Positions 29,001-35,975 of a stretch of 64,000 nt of DNA are shown piece after piece. Source of the stretch: G963668655 sp963668655 (GTDB taxonomy: Bacteria; Myxococcota_A; SURF-8). The notes under the pieces are model-generated. The model had not been told where the DNA came from, made no database searches, and was given only the letters and a program-made list of their open reading frames with translations. How positions within the stretch are numbered: position 1 is the stretch's first letter; each line of letters begins with the position of its first letter. Where the stretch lies: contig CAXXPQ010000003.1 in assembly GCA_963668655.2 (NCBI GenBank), forward strand, positions 930,001-994,000, written 5' to 3'. The translations under genes and the position numbers were made by a program.

Positions 29001-29500
29001 AGGGATTTCTCCCGAAGCACCACCGTCACGCCGGAGAAATCCGTCACCGGATCGCCGTTTTCGTCCACGCCGTCCAACGCGATTTCCCCGGAAACGGCCT
29101 TGCGCAACCGGGAAAGTTTCACCTGCGGCAGTTCCGTGGCCTCGCCCGCCGTGAGTTCGAACGGGCCGTATTCCGCCTGGGAGTAATCCGTCACGGTGAA
29201 GCGCAACGTCACCCGGCCGGGGACCACGCTTTCCGCGAAGGAATAGCTTCCGTCCGGCTGGGTGGTGGTGGTGGCCGTCTGCCCGGGACCGTCCAGAGCG
29301 ACCGTCACCGCCGGAAGTTCTCCGGAGAGAAATTCCAGTTCGATCGCGCCCGAAAGCGTGGCCTTGGCCTGGTCTTCCGGCGGCGTCTCCGGATCGAACG
29401 GATTGCTGCGATCCAGGCCCACTTCGCAGGAAAGAAGCAGAAAAGAGAAAAGCCCCGAAAGCAGGGGAAGCATCCAACGTGTCGTCTTGTCCGTTTTCAT
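20039..29500 (-). CDS. Giant lipoprotein of Ig-like repeats with LVIVD propeller end
   Basis: 3,153 residues as read, probably ~3,350 if the frame shift at 20054-20058 is repaired. GGAGG precedes the ATG. The lipobox is LLLSC (Cys25), so the protein should be anchored to a membrane and possibly surface exposed. Residues ~45-210 and ~500-770 contain carboxypeptidase-regulatory-like beta-sandwich repeats (SGxIxLxG...DGSYSF, AGTYDLTAEKDGYQ). Most of the rest is some twenty tandem ~80-100-residue Ig-like units, with GDGSKTVYLRVTDESGN-type and DTTPPxGTLTI-type boundaries. Residues ~2,480-2,720 hold fibronectin-III-like modules. The final ~450 residues are LVIVD-type propeller repeats (VIDISDPTRPTWL). 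Few Cys are present. It is co-transcribed with the FlgO-like/DUF5683 gene 54 nt upstream. An adhesin-like or structural role is inferred. Confidence 0.88.
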   Translation of the reverse strand: MKTDKTTRWMLPLLSGLFSFLLLSCEVGLDRSNPFDPETPPEDQAKATLSGAIELEFLSGELPAVTVALDGPGQTATTTTQPDGSYSFAESVVPGRVTLRFTVTDYSQAEYGPFELTAGEATELPQVKLSRLRKAVSGEIALDGVDENGDPVTDFSGVTVVLREKSLSAKPFKAALTGRRSYQAASEGTGAFYLDGVPHGQYEISATKEGFSTYSDLIDVGGENTGEQILNPIRLVSSLGALRLADGAAYAAAPEVTAYLRASGPMARWWLSEDPEFGADATVTGEIPSGTEADFVETAFTLGAGDGVKMVYGKYETLAGLESEIASDTIVLDTTPPENGQVTINRGDTYVTAATAGLSLSASDLLSGVSGMRLSLDGALDDEPVESYALSRTVTLPVPETADGAELPVLVAFVDGAGNESEPVSDTILFDNIAPQAGATAMAINGGDAVTADAVVLLDFDVTGAAEMQVSNDSGFGDADWRAFQPALSGWRLKNADVEETKSIYARFRDAAGNTLDGIEAGIELNSRGGVSGQIALVPADTADPFQGLTFWLDGNQISDGLSLDGATGAFTISGLSRGYYGGLRVTKDRFDDAKSGGLFVEPGTTVDAGTLTLTSRYGSVSGSVSVEGDNADLTGITLKIGSQTMGDAQISGDGTFTIPSVAVGSYASMEASKSGYASAKSEFFTVLPGQTCQVGTLSLRLARGALEGWVRLVGASDDSGVLLHLEGSAYNMVSDSTGYFSRDGIVAGTYDLTAEKDGYQKRAVAAVTILPDDTTRISTPENPLQLSPQAGDFKIEGGAAYTLNTTVDLELRFENTARVRVSETAFDGADLEPAFEDIDDLVNAGTVTEFTAEGFHYAWTFADGEGGGIEDGDKMIYVQFENDGGISSEVFSASIILDRIEPVVDALTSLVIDDGDSHTNRVALSLDLVAMDENGVEFVHLSTDGSDWSKYTYTPTRMFNLPPDVTDGLQTVHARFEDPAGNVSESVTSSITLDRVPPSLVSFQIAASATDGQGNKYVKSSAVELQVEADGASQVMIGSSASFTGSVWEPYAESRVWPLPLQEGVHNVYVKFRDEAGNTYGAEGTVHDTVILDLTAPPAPDFELGGEHIVGQYANDPEIQLVFSNAPDGVKVQVSLAMAFGSDPFELPVGGTVDFSLESDEDTQVIYARYVDPAGNVSDPAQAAVTLDMTAPYAERISVMEGDFVGDQTVTLQLSAIGATEVLIHESADCQGSSWIPYVTQKSVSASGEDGPKTFSARFRDAAHNESGCVSVDFTLDTADPTVELAINDGDTFTASRSVELSLTASDGGAGEIVAMRVTNEATFTGETWESFQAAKSWMLGSGSGEKTVRVQVKDLAGNIGEDSAGITMDTQAPTIVSFEIDDDAETTNDQNVTLSVQVNDNLTDAGSLRLFISNEASFANVAAMTLEGGAGDVAWTLSRGDGSKTVYLRVTDESGNATDASDGIELDTTPPAGTISIQADSPTNSETVTLKFTAAADVEEMRIENTASIDCSTGTYESYSSQYADWSLGTESASVTVSVCFMDGAGNTYSDSSEIVLDLDAPSGVLTINEGDARTGDRSVTLDISSVSDVTSSVTSMRVTNQTGFTTEEWESFVSTRSWMLQSLNGMRQVKVQLKDAAGNTTIIQDEILLDTQPPQILQMRIDDGAEFASSTSVTVAVEAHDDQFAASELTFQLSNDPTFSNATDVEPGDRADIAWTLESTDGMKSVFLRVTDPVGNMAEAADQIKLDTTAPTVTLHLNANDPTPDRLVGLNIQADPDVAWMRLETTASIDCSGGEYGPFMPNVPDYDLGETEGSVTVSGCFKDQAGHVVSASASITLDLTDPTGSVTILGDDPTNDPTVGLRIAASNDVTEMSIANGEALHCGTAQYEPLSSNRTWSLDISTGTGTKHVSVCLRDESGRTTHVQDSAFLDLDEPYGTVTIGDGSSPINTQNVTLFLAPTTIDPNEVWKVKIANSASLSCLGTTGYVDYPAVPQMAWTLSRPNGDEGMAYVTACFKDLAGNTASFTAETFVDLLAPTATLEVEGDGYRNETGLEAFLNVMAPGDTRFMSIVVNVTGVEPDCETASYVDFVPHTSVNLLRNDAAETGIVNYVYVCLMDEAGNVGTISDSDEPARLTVDTNPPQGTLTIQGSNPTSSPEVTLEFNGVPADVMEVALVNGPDIQCENAPYQEYFDEMPWMLEGMDGERTVRACLKDHAGNTIDVAASVQLDTSAPDTPTPMLPLSEGWAKTTSPTLLWTDVEDPNGHGPVNYQVHIQREVLGSYVDLNPRTYTTVLPELALVGLIDGTSYRWRVQAVDSVGNWSSYSPFSRFTVDTEAPATAVTTVVINRGATHTPTTSVEVLFQSMWQTDAIWMRVACDGNMDSEVWIPFQDLFNCVLPSEDGLKTVYAEFADEAGNVSTRRSDTIDLDQTAPVPPVVVTEGAVTGETTVALELSGYCSDPTPGSGTASGCMATPQIKGGPDYPYWTDKDYDFYAPNPGWDVRLFSNQTNKISVRYVDNVGNESPEEFVLWRHDDLAPNGPTEKVVTSGDRSLRIKWNESTSGDVGGYLVHYGYDANFGGTFAEQGDSPIDVGKVTTYTLTGLTNDMPVYIGIAAYDKTEVPGPNEGVPNGYAIGVPMEVPIQAAGEVRGGTGSEAMEIDDMIVRKGWMYTLSNTLGLKVYRTKDIVGKEGQSVEPVGSLGCGVQASVCRKDMELFGNYLYLFDRELEYDEVGNPTSVPGLTVIDISDPTRPTWLRTVFESVNGTDDSYWQSFRTGQFAANDDPSARNWHFAYGVFKYDEYQKLNLGDPEGTEDDTYVMARIDMRDPAHPAIDDETLDLLEIADTDCNDHWAQGVAGVAAMDITSRGVDLFMRCSSSLFDKNRYYNVMATLSFDAISINPPPDVNDWTTLDGRIRDLTSSYPNMYVAGEEGMYTMTEDQGILRAFQIGVDSAHGIAVGPGWAFVSFESSSKTLKAIRLSTDSGYLKEDGSYRWPSGAYFSGAKPTATEMEGNLIYVAYNDTDSGKSGIVAFKAGDPNRFDWKTQLSSGSGGGFQAFAVDKDIIYAVSYDTFYKYRVENPEAPAEVIANTYNDSFHADYVTTLIPFGANYVFNASRKANGTYGQFMVIDTADETGPGKVNWYTNYTTGWGFRTP

Positions 29501-29554
29501 GATCGGTCCTCCGTCGGTTCGATCCGTGGATCGGCCTCGGTATTGAATTGATTT

Positions 29555-30571
29555 TCAGAAACGATATTCGAGATTCATGCCCGCCGCGGGGTTCTCCGGA
29601 TCGCCGAACAGCGCCGGAGACCAGGAACCGCCGGCGGAACCGGGACCCACCACCTCGCCGCTTTCGGTGCGTTCGTAGGTTTTGCCGTTGATGGCCGCAT
29701 CGATGACGTTGATGACGTAAACCAGGGCGATGGCCCCCACGCTGGTCCATTTGGCGTAATCCAGCGTGGTCTTCTTGTCGTTCAGTTCGTCGTCCTTGCC
29801 CTTGCGGAAATCCTCCGCCGTCAGGTCGTCGTATTCCGACTGCACCATCTCGCCGCCGAAGTGAAAGCCCAGCGTCGCGCCGACCAGCAGGAGTTCCGTC
29901 CCGATGAAGACCCAGGCCTTGGCGGGTTGACTGTTGTAGAACTGCCCCCATCCGGGCGCCACCATGGAGCGATAGGTGGAATCCCAGCGGGTGCGCAGAA
30001 CCACGGCTTCCGAAGACAGGGCGATGAGATACGAAGCGGGAACCTCGGTGCTGCGCGCCGCGATCGCCCGGCCGGTTTCCTTGGAAACCGCGCGGACGTT
30101 AATCATGTAACGGTCTCCGACCTCGCTGACCGAACCCACGATCAGGACGTCGGCCCCGGCCAGACCGGCCAGATCCGCCGCCTTTCCATCCTCGATCAAT
30201 CCGGCCTGTTCCATCTCCATTTCCCGAAAAAGATCTCCCAGCCGCTGGCGTTCCACCATGGACCAGCCCAGGGCGGCCAGTTTGACATGCAATTCTCCGG
30301 CGGCGGCCGATCCAAGTCCCTTTTCCTTGGCGGTTTTTCCGTTTTCCGCAAACGGCATCACGGCAAGACTCTTGCTGAACTGCTTGGCGGCTTTCAGGTC
30401 GCCATGGAGAGATTCCGCTAGAACCTCAAGCGATTCCGAGACTTTACCCTTCTCCGGCGAACCGGATTTTCCGGGAGGATCGGCGGGCGGCCCGTTCTTG
30501 CGCGCCTCCGCGTTGGAAAGTGAGATCATGATAATACAAAGAAAACCAACGATTTGCATCACTAGGCGCAT
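29555..30571 (-). CDS. Exported FlgO/CsgG-like protein with DUF5683 domain
   Basis: 338 residues with a signal peptide (hydrophobic VGFLCIIMISLSNA, then ARKNG). Residues ~65-185 resemble the FlgO/CsgG-type nucleotide-free beta/alpha domain: SLAVMPFAENG, LHVKLAALGWSMVERQRLGDLFREMEMEQAGL, ADVLIVGSVSEVGDRYMINVRAVSKETGRAIA. Residues ~195-300 look like DUF5683 (RSMVAPGWGQFYNSQPAKAWVFIGTE, two TM helices, then AKWTSVGAIALVYVINVIDAAING). Such proteins often sit beside secreted repeat proteins and are thought to support surface assembly. Here it is the promoter-proximal gene, with the giant lipoprotein starting 54 nt downstream. A role in exporting or anchoring that lipoprotein is inferred only from this pairing. 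Confidence 0.85.
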   Translation of the reverse strand: MRLVMQIVGFLCIIMISLSNAEARKNGPPADPPGKSGSPEKGKVSESLEVLAESLHGDLKAAKQFSKSLAVMPFAENGKTAKEKGLGSAAAGELHVKLAALGWSMVERQRLGDLFREMEMEQAGLIEDGKAADLAGLAGADVLIVGSVSEVGDRYMINVRAVSKETGRAIAARSTEVPASYLIALSSEAVVLRTRWDSTYRSMVAPGWGQFYNSQPAKAWVFIGTELLLVGATLGFHFGGEMVQSEYDDLTAEDFRKGKDDELNDKKTTLDYAKWTSVGAIALVYVINVIDAAINGKTYERTESGEVVGPGSAGGSWSPALFGDPENPAAGMNLEYRF

Positions 30572-30630
30572 GCCAACCTCGCAATCCTGCCTTGAGTTGT
30601 CCGATACAGCTTAAACGGTTTGCGTTCCGC

Positions 30631-30658
30631 TATATACAAAATTGTCCCCAAAATGCAA
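30631..30658 (-). promoter_or_regulatory. Candidate promoter of the FlgO-like/giant lipoprotein operon
   Basis: On the minus strand TTGCAT (30653-30658), 16-bp spacer, TATATA (30631-30636), about 60 bp before the ATG at 30571. It lies at the edge of the A+T-rich intergenic stretch. Confidence 0.45.
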
Positions 30659-31283
30659 GCATCAAATTTATTGGACGGTCGTTTTGCGAATTCCTTCACA
30701 TAAATCTCATATTATTATTGGTCGGGCGGCGAATCCGGCTTTCCCGCCGGATCACAAAGCGACGGATGCTGTAACTACATGAAATCAAACTGCAAAATCC
30801 GCTTTATGGAAGCTGATTTCCCAAAAAACACGTTCCTTCCGGACGCCCCCGGGTAAACGACCCGAAATCGGAGTCTCGCGCTAAGGCCGAAATCTCGAAA
30901 AATAATGCCGCAAAATATGGATATTACTGGATTTATCGTTCCGTAGCCCCTTCGGACGTCCGGTGACGAAAAACGGCCGGATTCCGGCTCCGAGCCGGGC
31001 GCACGGAAAATATCAGGATTCCCATGTATATTCGGACAGTTACATGCGAATAAGCGTTCACCCGGACGGAACGCGAAAAAGGGACGAAAACGGGAATGCG
31101 ATTCGTTTTTCTTATGATTGAATGAAAGACGGAATTTCCCGAGGAAACGTATCGGTCTATTTGTTTTCACGCAACATATCTTATAATCACAAACATCTAT
31201 TTAAATACTTACTTGAATTTCCTTAACAACGCTGAAAACCCTTTCCCGAAATCTCTCGGTCCGTATTTTTGAGATGGCGGATT
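30659..31283. other. Gene-free A+T-rich spacer
   Basis: About 620 bases with mixed composition, A+T-rich toward 31160-31240. An open frame on the minus strand (30775-31170) is low-complexity, Arg/Phe-rich and lacks a ribosome site; I do not believe it. No hairpin with a U-tract and no RNA gene was recognised. Confidence 0.45.
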
Positions 31284-32027
31284 CTACGTATCGTCCCTTG
31301 CTCCCTTGTTGGCCCCGGTCTCCGCCACGAGGTTCGCCGCGCGCAGCAACGAAGGAAACGTGCCCGCGTCCGTCCACCAGCCGTCCAGAATGTCGTACGT
31401 CAGCTTGCCCGCCCGCAGATACATGTTGTTGACATCCGTGATTTCCAGTTCCCCGCGTTCCGAGGGCTTCAAATCGCGAATGAAATCGAAGACCGTGGAA
31501 TCGTAGAAATAAATGCCCGTCACGGCGTAATTCGAGGGTGGATGCTTCGGTTTCTCGATGATTTCCACGATGCGGTCGTCCTTAAGGCGCGGAACGCCGA
31601 AGCGCTCCGGATCCCCGACTTCCTTCAGCAGAATCTTGCCGCCGTCGCCCTGCTGGCGGAAACGCTCGGCCGCCTGGCGGATGTTTCCTTCCACGATGTT
31701 GTCGCCCAGAACCACGCAGATCAGCTCCTTTTCCGCGAAATGCTCGGCCAGGCGCAACGCGTCCGCAATACCGCCCTCCCCTTCCTGGTAGGTATAGGAA
31801 ATGTCCTTCAGCCCGAATGCCGAGCCATTGCCGAGCAGTTCCAGAAAATGCCCGGCGTGCTTGCCGCCCGTAACCACCAGAATGTCCTCGATCCCGGCGT
31901 TGATGAGGCACTGTATCGGATAGTGGATCATCGGCTTGTCGTACACCGGAAGCAGGTGTTTGTTGGTGATTTTCGTAAGCGGAAGCAGCCGCGTTCCCAG
32001 ACCGCCGGCCAAAATGACGCCTTTCAT
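31284..32027 (-). CDS. Sugar nucleotidyltransferase (RmlA/RfbA-like, short form)
   Basis: Cytoplasmic enzyme forming an NDP-sugar, most likely dTDP-glucose, from sugar-1-phosphate. The nucleotide-binding signature GGLGTRLLPLTKITNKHLLPVYDKPMI starts at residue 8. ICVVLGDNIV carries the metal-binding Asp, and VEIIEKPKHPPSNYAVTGIYFYD and GRGELEIT-like SERGELEITDVN follow, as in glucose-1-phosphate thymidylyltransferases. At 247 residues it lacks the ~45-residue C-terminal extension of the classical RfbA, like the short forms found in glycosylation clusters. AAAGG precedes the ATG. The other rml genes are not nearby, so it may feed surface-polysaccharide synthesis elsewhere. Confidence 0.88.
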   Translation of the reverse strand: MKGVILAGGLGTRLLPLTKITNKHLLPVYDKPMIHYPIQCLINAGIEDILVVTGGKHAGHFLELLGNGSAFGLKDISYTYQEGEGGIADALRLAEHFAEKELICVVLGDNIVEGNIRQAAERFRQQGDGGKILLKEVGDPERFGVPRLKDDRIVEIIEKPKHPPSNYAVTGIYFYDSTVFDFIRDLKPSERGELEITDVNNMYLRAGKLTYDILDGWWTDAGTFPSLLRAANLVAETGANKGARDDT

Positions 32028-32217
32028 CTCGATCCTCCCGTTTGCGTCCGAGTACCCATTCGTGCTTCGATTATACGGGAAAACGGCGGGATCCGGAAGG
32101 GAATCGCGTGGAAAACGAAAGGTTTGAAAACGAATGCCCTGAAAACACTCGCGGGAATCCGACCCACGGAAACGGCAAAGAACGCCGGGAAATCTTCGGA
32201 GAAACGCCCGCGTCCGA

Positions 32218-32631
32218 TCAGGACAGATTCTGACCGGTGGTGGTGGGGATGAATTTCCCGTGCTTGACTCCCCGCACGCTGATAAGCGCCTCGCCGAGCT
32301 GCTGGATCTTGCGCGTCTTTCCCTTCAACGCCAGCACCTCCAGGCAATTGTCGTGATCCACGTGGAAATGCTGGGTGGAAAGAATCAACTGGTAGGAATC
32401 GTGCTGGATGTCGGTCAGCCGCTGGGCCAGATCGGACTTGTGATGATCGTACACCAGCACCACGATGGCCATGCTCGTCCGGGTGGATTCCGTCCATTCC
32501 TTCTGAATCAACTGGTCCCGGATGAGATCGCGGATGGCTTCCGAACGGTTGGTGTACCCCCGCTTCTGAATCAGCCGATCGAACTGGGCCAGAAGATCGT
32601 CCTCCAACGAGATGCCGACGCGTTGCAACAT
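32218..32631 (-). CDS. nikR: NikR-family nickel-responsive regulator
   Basis: Ribbon-helix-helix DNA-binding repressor with an ACT-like Ni-binding domain. Residues 1-45 form the RHH part (RVGISLEDDLLAQFDRLIQKRGYTNRSEAIRDLIR). The ligands correspond to His77, His88, His90 and Cys96 (DIQHDS, STQHFHVDHDNC), matching E. coli His76/87/89/Cys95. 137 residues is normal. GGAAGG lies upstream of the ATG. No nickel transporter or hydrogenase gene is in the window, so the target operon must be elsewhere. The gene lies 110 nt downstream of the NifU-like gene, with an intrinsic terminator between them. Confidence 0.93.
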   Translation of the reverse strand: MLQRVGISLEDDLLAQFDRLIQKRGYTNRSEAIRDLIRDQLIQKEWTESTRTSMAIVVLVYDHHKSDLAQRLTDIQHDSYQLILSTQHFHVDHDNCLEVLALKGKTRKIQQLGEALISVRGVKHGKFIPTTTGQNLS

Positions 32632-32682
32632 GTTTCCATTCCTTCCTTCCGGAAAACCAGGCCGGAAGTCTGCGCAATTACG

Positions 32683-32718
32683 AAAAAAAGGCCGGAAGCC
32701 CTTTTACGGACTCCGGCC
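32683..32718 (-). terminator. Intrinsic terminator of NifU-like gene
   Basis: Arms GGCCGGA (32690-32696) and TCCGGCC (32712-32718) with A7 at 32683-32689, giving a U-tract on the minus strand. It lies just after the NifU-like stop and should separate it from nikR. Confidence 0.75.
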
Positions 32719-32741
32719 ATGCATTTCGATTTCGATCGAAA

Positions 32742-32969
32742 TCAGACGGCGATCACGGAGCCCAGATCGGCGAACTCGCTCTTGAGGATGCGCTCCACGC
32801 CCATTTTCAGGGTCATCTGCGCTCCGGGACAGCTTCCACAAGCGCCCACAAGGCGAACGTAGACGTTTTGTTCGTCCACCTTGACCAGTTCGATGTTCCC
32901 GCCGTCCATCATCAGGCTGGGCCGAATCCGGTCGTTGATTACTTTCTCGATAGCGTCTTTATCCAGCAT
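32742..32969 (-). CDS. NifU C-terminal-like Fe-S scaffold protein
   Basis: 75-residue NifU-CTD/Nfu protein that carries a [4Fe-4S] cluster in a homodimer for transfer to apo-enzymes. The start at 32969 is set by GGGAGG just upstream; a longer in-frame opening to 33083 lacks support. The conserved block is PSLMMDGGNIELV, then GACGSCPGAQMTLKMGVE, with Cys44 and Cys47 as ligands. Stand-alone short forms like this are common in this kind of genome. It is followed by its own terminator and then nikR. Confidence 0.92.
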   Translation of the reverse strand: MLDKDAIEKVINDRIRPSLMMDGGNIELVKVDEQNVYVRLVGACGSCPGAQMTLKMGVERILKSEFADLGSVIAV

Positions 32970-33356
32970 GAAAACCTCCCAGAATGGCGTGCTTCGGTTC
33001 GATCGAACGGACTCCGGTCCATTCCCCGGTAATTTGGCGTAAAGGTAGCGTTTTTCACGGGGCCTGTCAATTTCATTCGTCATTTCCGCCTAAGTCCACG
33101 GCAATCGCGGGAAAGAATCCCCCGGAAAAACCTGAAATCGCACCCGAAAATCCATATATTTCGCACCGGGAACAGCCGCAAACCCTCTTGACAATTCTGA
33201 CATTAATGTCGCGCTTTTCCTTTCACCGCGTCCCCTCCGGATCTTTTTTCCTTTATAACATCTTGATTTCCATACAGAATTCAATATACTTGAATCAGGT
33301 ATGCTTTTTGCTTCCATCTCCCATTGATGAATTGTCCATACGATAACAAGGCTGGC

Positions 33357-35672
33357 ATGACCTCCGTCGAGCAGAACAACAGGCGAACCCCGATTCTCTT
33401 CCTTGCGGAAATCGCTTTCTTGTGCCTGATCGTTTTCCATTTTTCCGCCTGCGGCGAGGAAAGCGCCGACTTCGCGGAAGGCGACGACGTTCCCCAGGAC
33501 GGAGACAAATCCGACGGAGACGCGCTGGAGGACGGAGACGCCGCCGGCAACGTCCATCCCGAAACGATTCCCTGTTACGACGATGCGGATTGCGAGGGTA
33601 ACTCCGCCTGCGATCCGTACAAGTTTCTCTGTAGAGACTCGGAATGCGTAACGGACTTCGATTGCGAGGGGCTCGCGGACACTCGAACCCGATGCGCGGA
33701 AAACGGCCTGTGCCTGCCCATCCCCTGTTCCTCGGGGGAGGACTGCCCGCAGGCGCATTATTGCACGGCCGGTCTCTGCCGCGCCCTGCCCACCTGCGAC
33801 GAAATTTCGGACATCCGCATCGATCCGATCCTGCCCCTGCTGCGGATGGGAGAATCCCGCGCGCTGACCGCGCGCGTGCTGGACGTCCACGGGACGGTGA
33901 TTCCCTCGGACCATTCCTTCGAATGGACATCGATGAACCCGGATGTGGTCAGCGTGAACGGCGAAACGGGACTGGCCACCGGAGGCCTGGTTTCGGGAAC
34001 CACGTCCATCCTGGTGCGCCTGACGTTTTCCGAAACGGACTGCCGGGGAGTCTCCTTCTCCAACAGTATTTCCCTGCGGAATTTCTCCAAGGAAACGAGC
34101 GGCGTCCGCGTGGTGGTCATCGACGCCGTTACGGGTTTGGGAATCGGAGACGCCGGCGTGCAGCTAAACGGGGCAAACGGCCGGACGCCCACCGGGATCG
34201 ATCAGGGCGTCGTCCGATTCGAATCCGGCACGCCTCCTTTCGACATCCACGTTTTTCACGAGAACTATCATTACTTTAGCGCCTATCGGGTTCAGACCAA
34301 CGATCTGCTGATTCCCCTGGCTCCTTTTCACGGCGTCGCGCAAACCGGCGGAATCCGGGCGGAGCCCGACGTGCCGATCTCCTCGCTGCTGGATCCCCAG
34401 CTCATGTCCCGCTTTTACCTGATTGGAATGGGGCATATCGGCAGCCTGCTGGATCTGAGCATGGAAAGCCTGTTTCCGGGATATCTGAAAACGACCAATG
34501 CCTATCATGAAGGCCGTCCGTTCAACAGCATGATCCCCTTTCCCGCCAACGTGTCGATGAATCCACAGGCCGCAAAGGATTTCGATGGGATCGTCCTTTC
34601 GGACCCGTCGGACCTTCCCCTTCGGAACGGCGTCTTCGCCGAGGGCGATCCCGGGGCCTCGGTGGCCTGGATTCTGGGCGGAAACATCCCCACCGCCGAT
34701 TTCCTGGATCTCGTAACGGCCCGGATTCACGAGGAATGGATCGCCTCCCGGGCGTTCCTGGTTTCCGCGCTGGGCTATTCCGGCAATTTCCGCCACGGCC
34801 TGCTGGGAGGTTTGAGCCCGAAAGCGCTTTCAACGATTCCCGACGACGGCAGCCGCACGCCGGAGTTTTTAAACGAGGAAGATCTGAACGGCAACGGCAT
34901 CACCACGGATTTCATCCCGGATTACGAAAACTTCGACGACCTTGGCGACACGCTCGCCCTTGGTCAGGCCTTGAATCAAAATCTTCGGATTTCCATCGGT
35001 CAAATGCCCAATTTGAATGGAAACCCGTTGGAAGGCCTGCTGGCCGTCATCGGCGCCCGCACCACCGGCAACCAGTTCGTCCCGCTGGGGCTCACGTCCC
35101 GGTTGCTGGAAACTACGGAAGAAGAGGAAACGGAAAGCGCCGGGATCGACCTTCCGTTTTCTCCGTATTACGGAAGCCTGTACGATCGGTACACGACGCT
35201 CGTCATGGCGCTGCCTTTCGACCGCGTGTTCGATCCGAACGCGAAACATCTTTCCCGCTCGGTGATCGTCCGGACGTCGGATCGTTCGCCGGAAACGCTG
35301 GAAAGCGGCGATTTCATGGGATTTCCGCCTTTCGGGTATCCGCTGGCGGAAAAACGGGAATTCAATTTCGTGGGGGTGGAGGAAGCGGACTTTTATCGGA
35401 TCTCATTCGAAAACGACGGACGGCGCTGGGATGTCTATTGCGGATGCGAAGCCGGCGCCGCCGACGTGCGCACGCTGACGCTGCCCATGCCGTCCGAAAC
35501 GGACGATCCCTATGGAGGACAGGCCAGCATCACCGCCATCGAGACATCGAAATCAGCCGGGGATACGTCCATGACGACGCTGGACGACTTCCTTTCGTTC
35601 AACGCGGTTCCGCTGACCCGGCTGGATCGATACATATCCAGATTCTCCGTTTATTATCCACAATCGCGTTGA
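33357..35672 (+). CDS. Lipoprotein with DGD stalk, Cys-rich and Big_2-like domains
   Basis: 771 residues from the start at 33357, the ATG nearest to AAGG and just before the signal peptide; an ATG 33 nt earlier is the alternative. The lipobox is HFSACG (Cys32). It is followed by an acidic DGDKSDGD-type linker, two Cys-rich modules (CYDDADCEGNSAC, CSSGEDCPQAHYC), then a bacterial Ig-like group 2 domain (RMGESRALTARVLDVHG, TSMNPDVVSVN). Next comes a small regulatory-like beta-sandwich (VVVIDAVTGLGIGDAGVQLNG) and a ~450-residue unassigned region. Domain order and several segments (NGNGxTxDxVPDYxxxxD, VPLGLxxxLxxL) match the product of 35976-38402, so the two are paralogues. Unlike that paralogue it lacks a C-terminal TM/Arg tail. 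Function unknown. Confidence 0.85.
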   Translation: MTSVEQNNRRTPILFLAEIAFLCLIVFHFSACGEESADFAEGDDVPQDGDKSDGDALEDGDAAGNVHPETIPCYDDADCEGNSACDPYKFLCRDSECVTDFDCEGLADTRTRCAENGLCLPIPCSSGEDCPQAHYCTAGLCRALPTCDEISDIRIDPILPLLRMGESRALTARVLDVHGTVIPSDHSFEWTSMNPDVVSVNGETGLATGGLVSGTTSILVRLTFSETDCRGVSFSNSISLRNFSKETSGVRVVVIDAVTGLGIGDAGVQLNGANGRTPTGIDQGVVRFESGTPPFDIHVFHENYHYFSAYRVQTNDLLIPLAPFHGVAQTGGIRAEPDVPISSLLDPQLMSRFYLIGMGHIGSLLDLSMESLFPGYLKTTNAYHEGRPFNSMIPFPANVSMNPQAAKDFDGIVLSDPSDLPLRNGVFAEGDPGASVAWILGGNIPTADFLDLVTARIHEEWIASRAFLVSALGYSGNFRHGLLGGLSPKALSTIPDDGSRTPEFLNEEDLNGNGITTDFIPDYENFDDLGDTLALGQALNQNLRISIGQMPNLNGNPLEGLLAVIGARTTGNQFVPLGLTSRLLETTEEEETESAGIDLPFSPYYGSLYDRYTTLVMALPFDRVFDPNAKHLSRSVIVRTSDRSPETLESGDFMGFPPFGYPLAEKREFNFVGVEEADFYRISFENDGRRWDVYCGCEAGAADVRTLTLPMPSETDDPYGGQASITAIETSKSAGDTSMTTLDDFLSFNAVPLTRLDRYISRFSVYYPQSR

Positions 35673-35808
35673 ATCGGAATGATTCAGGCGAGGAAAGATC
35701 GGATTTTTGAAAGGAATCCGGATCGAGAAAACAGAAAAATCGGTTTTTCCGTCAACCCAGACCCAGAAGACCGGGAGGAGGCAAGATCGGTAAGAATTGG
35801 GTTAATAC

Positions 35809-35837
35809 TTGACATCTAAGGATGAATCGAGTATGAA
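35809..35837 (+). promoter_or_regulatory. Promoter of the second Big_2-type lipoprotein
   Basis: Perfect TTGACA (35809-35814), 17-bp spacer, TATGAA (35832-35837). Transcription would begin near 35843, giving a ~130-nt leader before the ATG at 35976. Confidence 0.6.
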
Positions 35838-35916
35838 AAGACACGTTTCTTCTATTCCGAGGCACGACCCGTGCTAATACGTTGATGTATGTAGGATTGC
35901 GGACCCATCCAAGATC

Positions 35917-35940
35917 CTGGAATTTCCGGTAACTTTTTTT
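35917..35940 (+). terminator. Small hairpin with T7 tract in the leader (possible attenuator)
   Basis: Arms CTGGA and TCCGG around a 3-nt loop (35917-35929), then T7 at 35934-35940, all inside the 5' leader and 25-30 nt before the ribosome site. The stem is short (5 bp, with a G-T pair), so it may not terminate efficiently. Confidence 0.35.
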
Positions 35941-35975
35941 AGGACCCGTACAACAGAACGAAGGAGGATTACGGT

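Noticed and set aside
25706..29551. 1,281-residue plus-strand open frame (and a 951-residue one at 21788-24643)
   Set aside because: Antisense shadows of the giant Ig-repeat gene; biased codons leave the complementary frame open. No ribosome site, domains or plausible protein composition.
30775..31170. 131-residue minus-strand open frame in the spacer
   Set aside because: Arg/Phe-rich, no ribosome site, no family resemblance.
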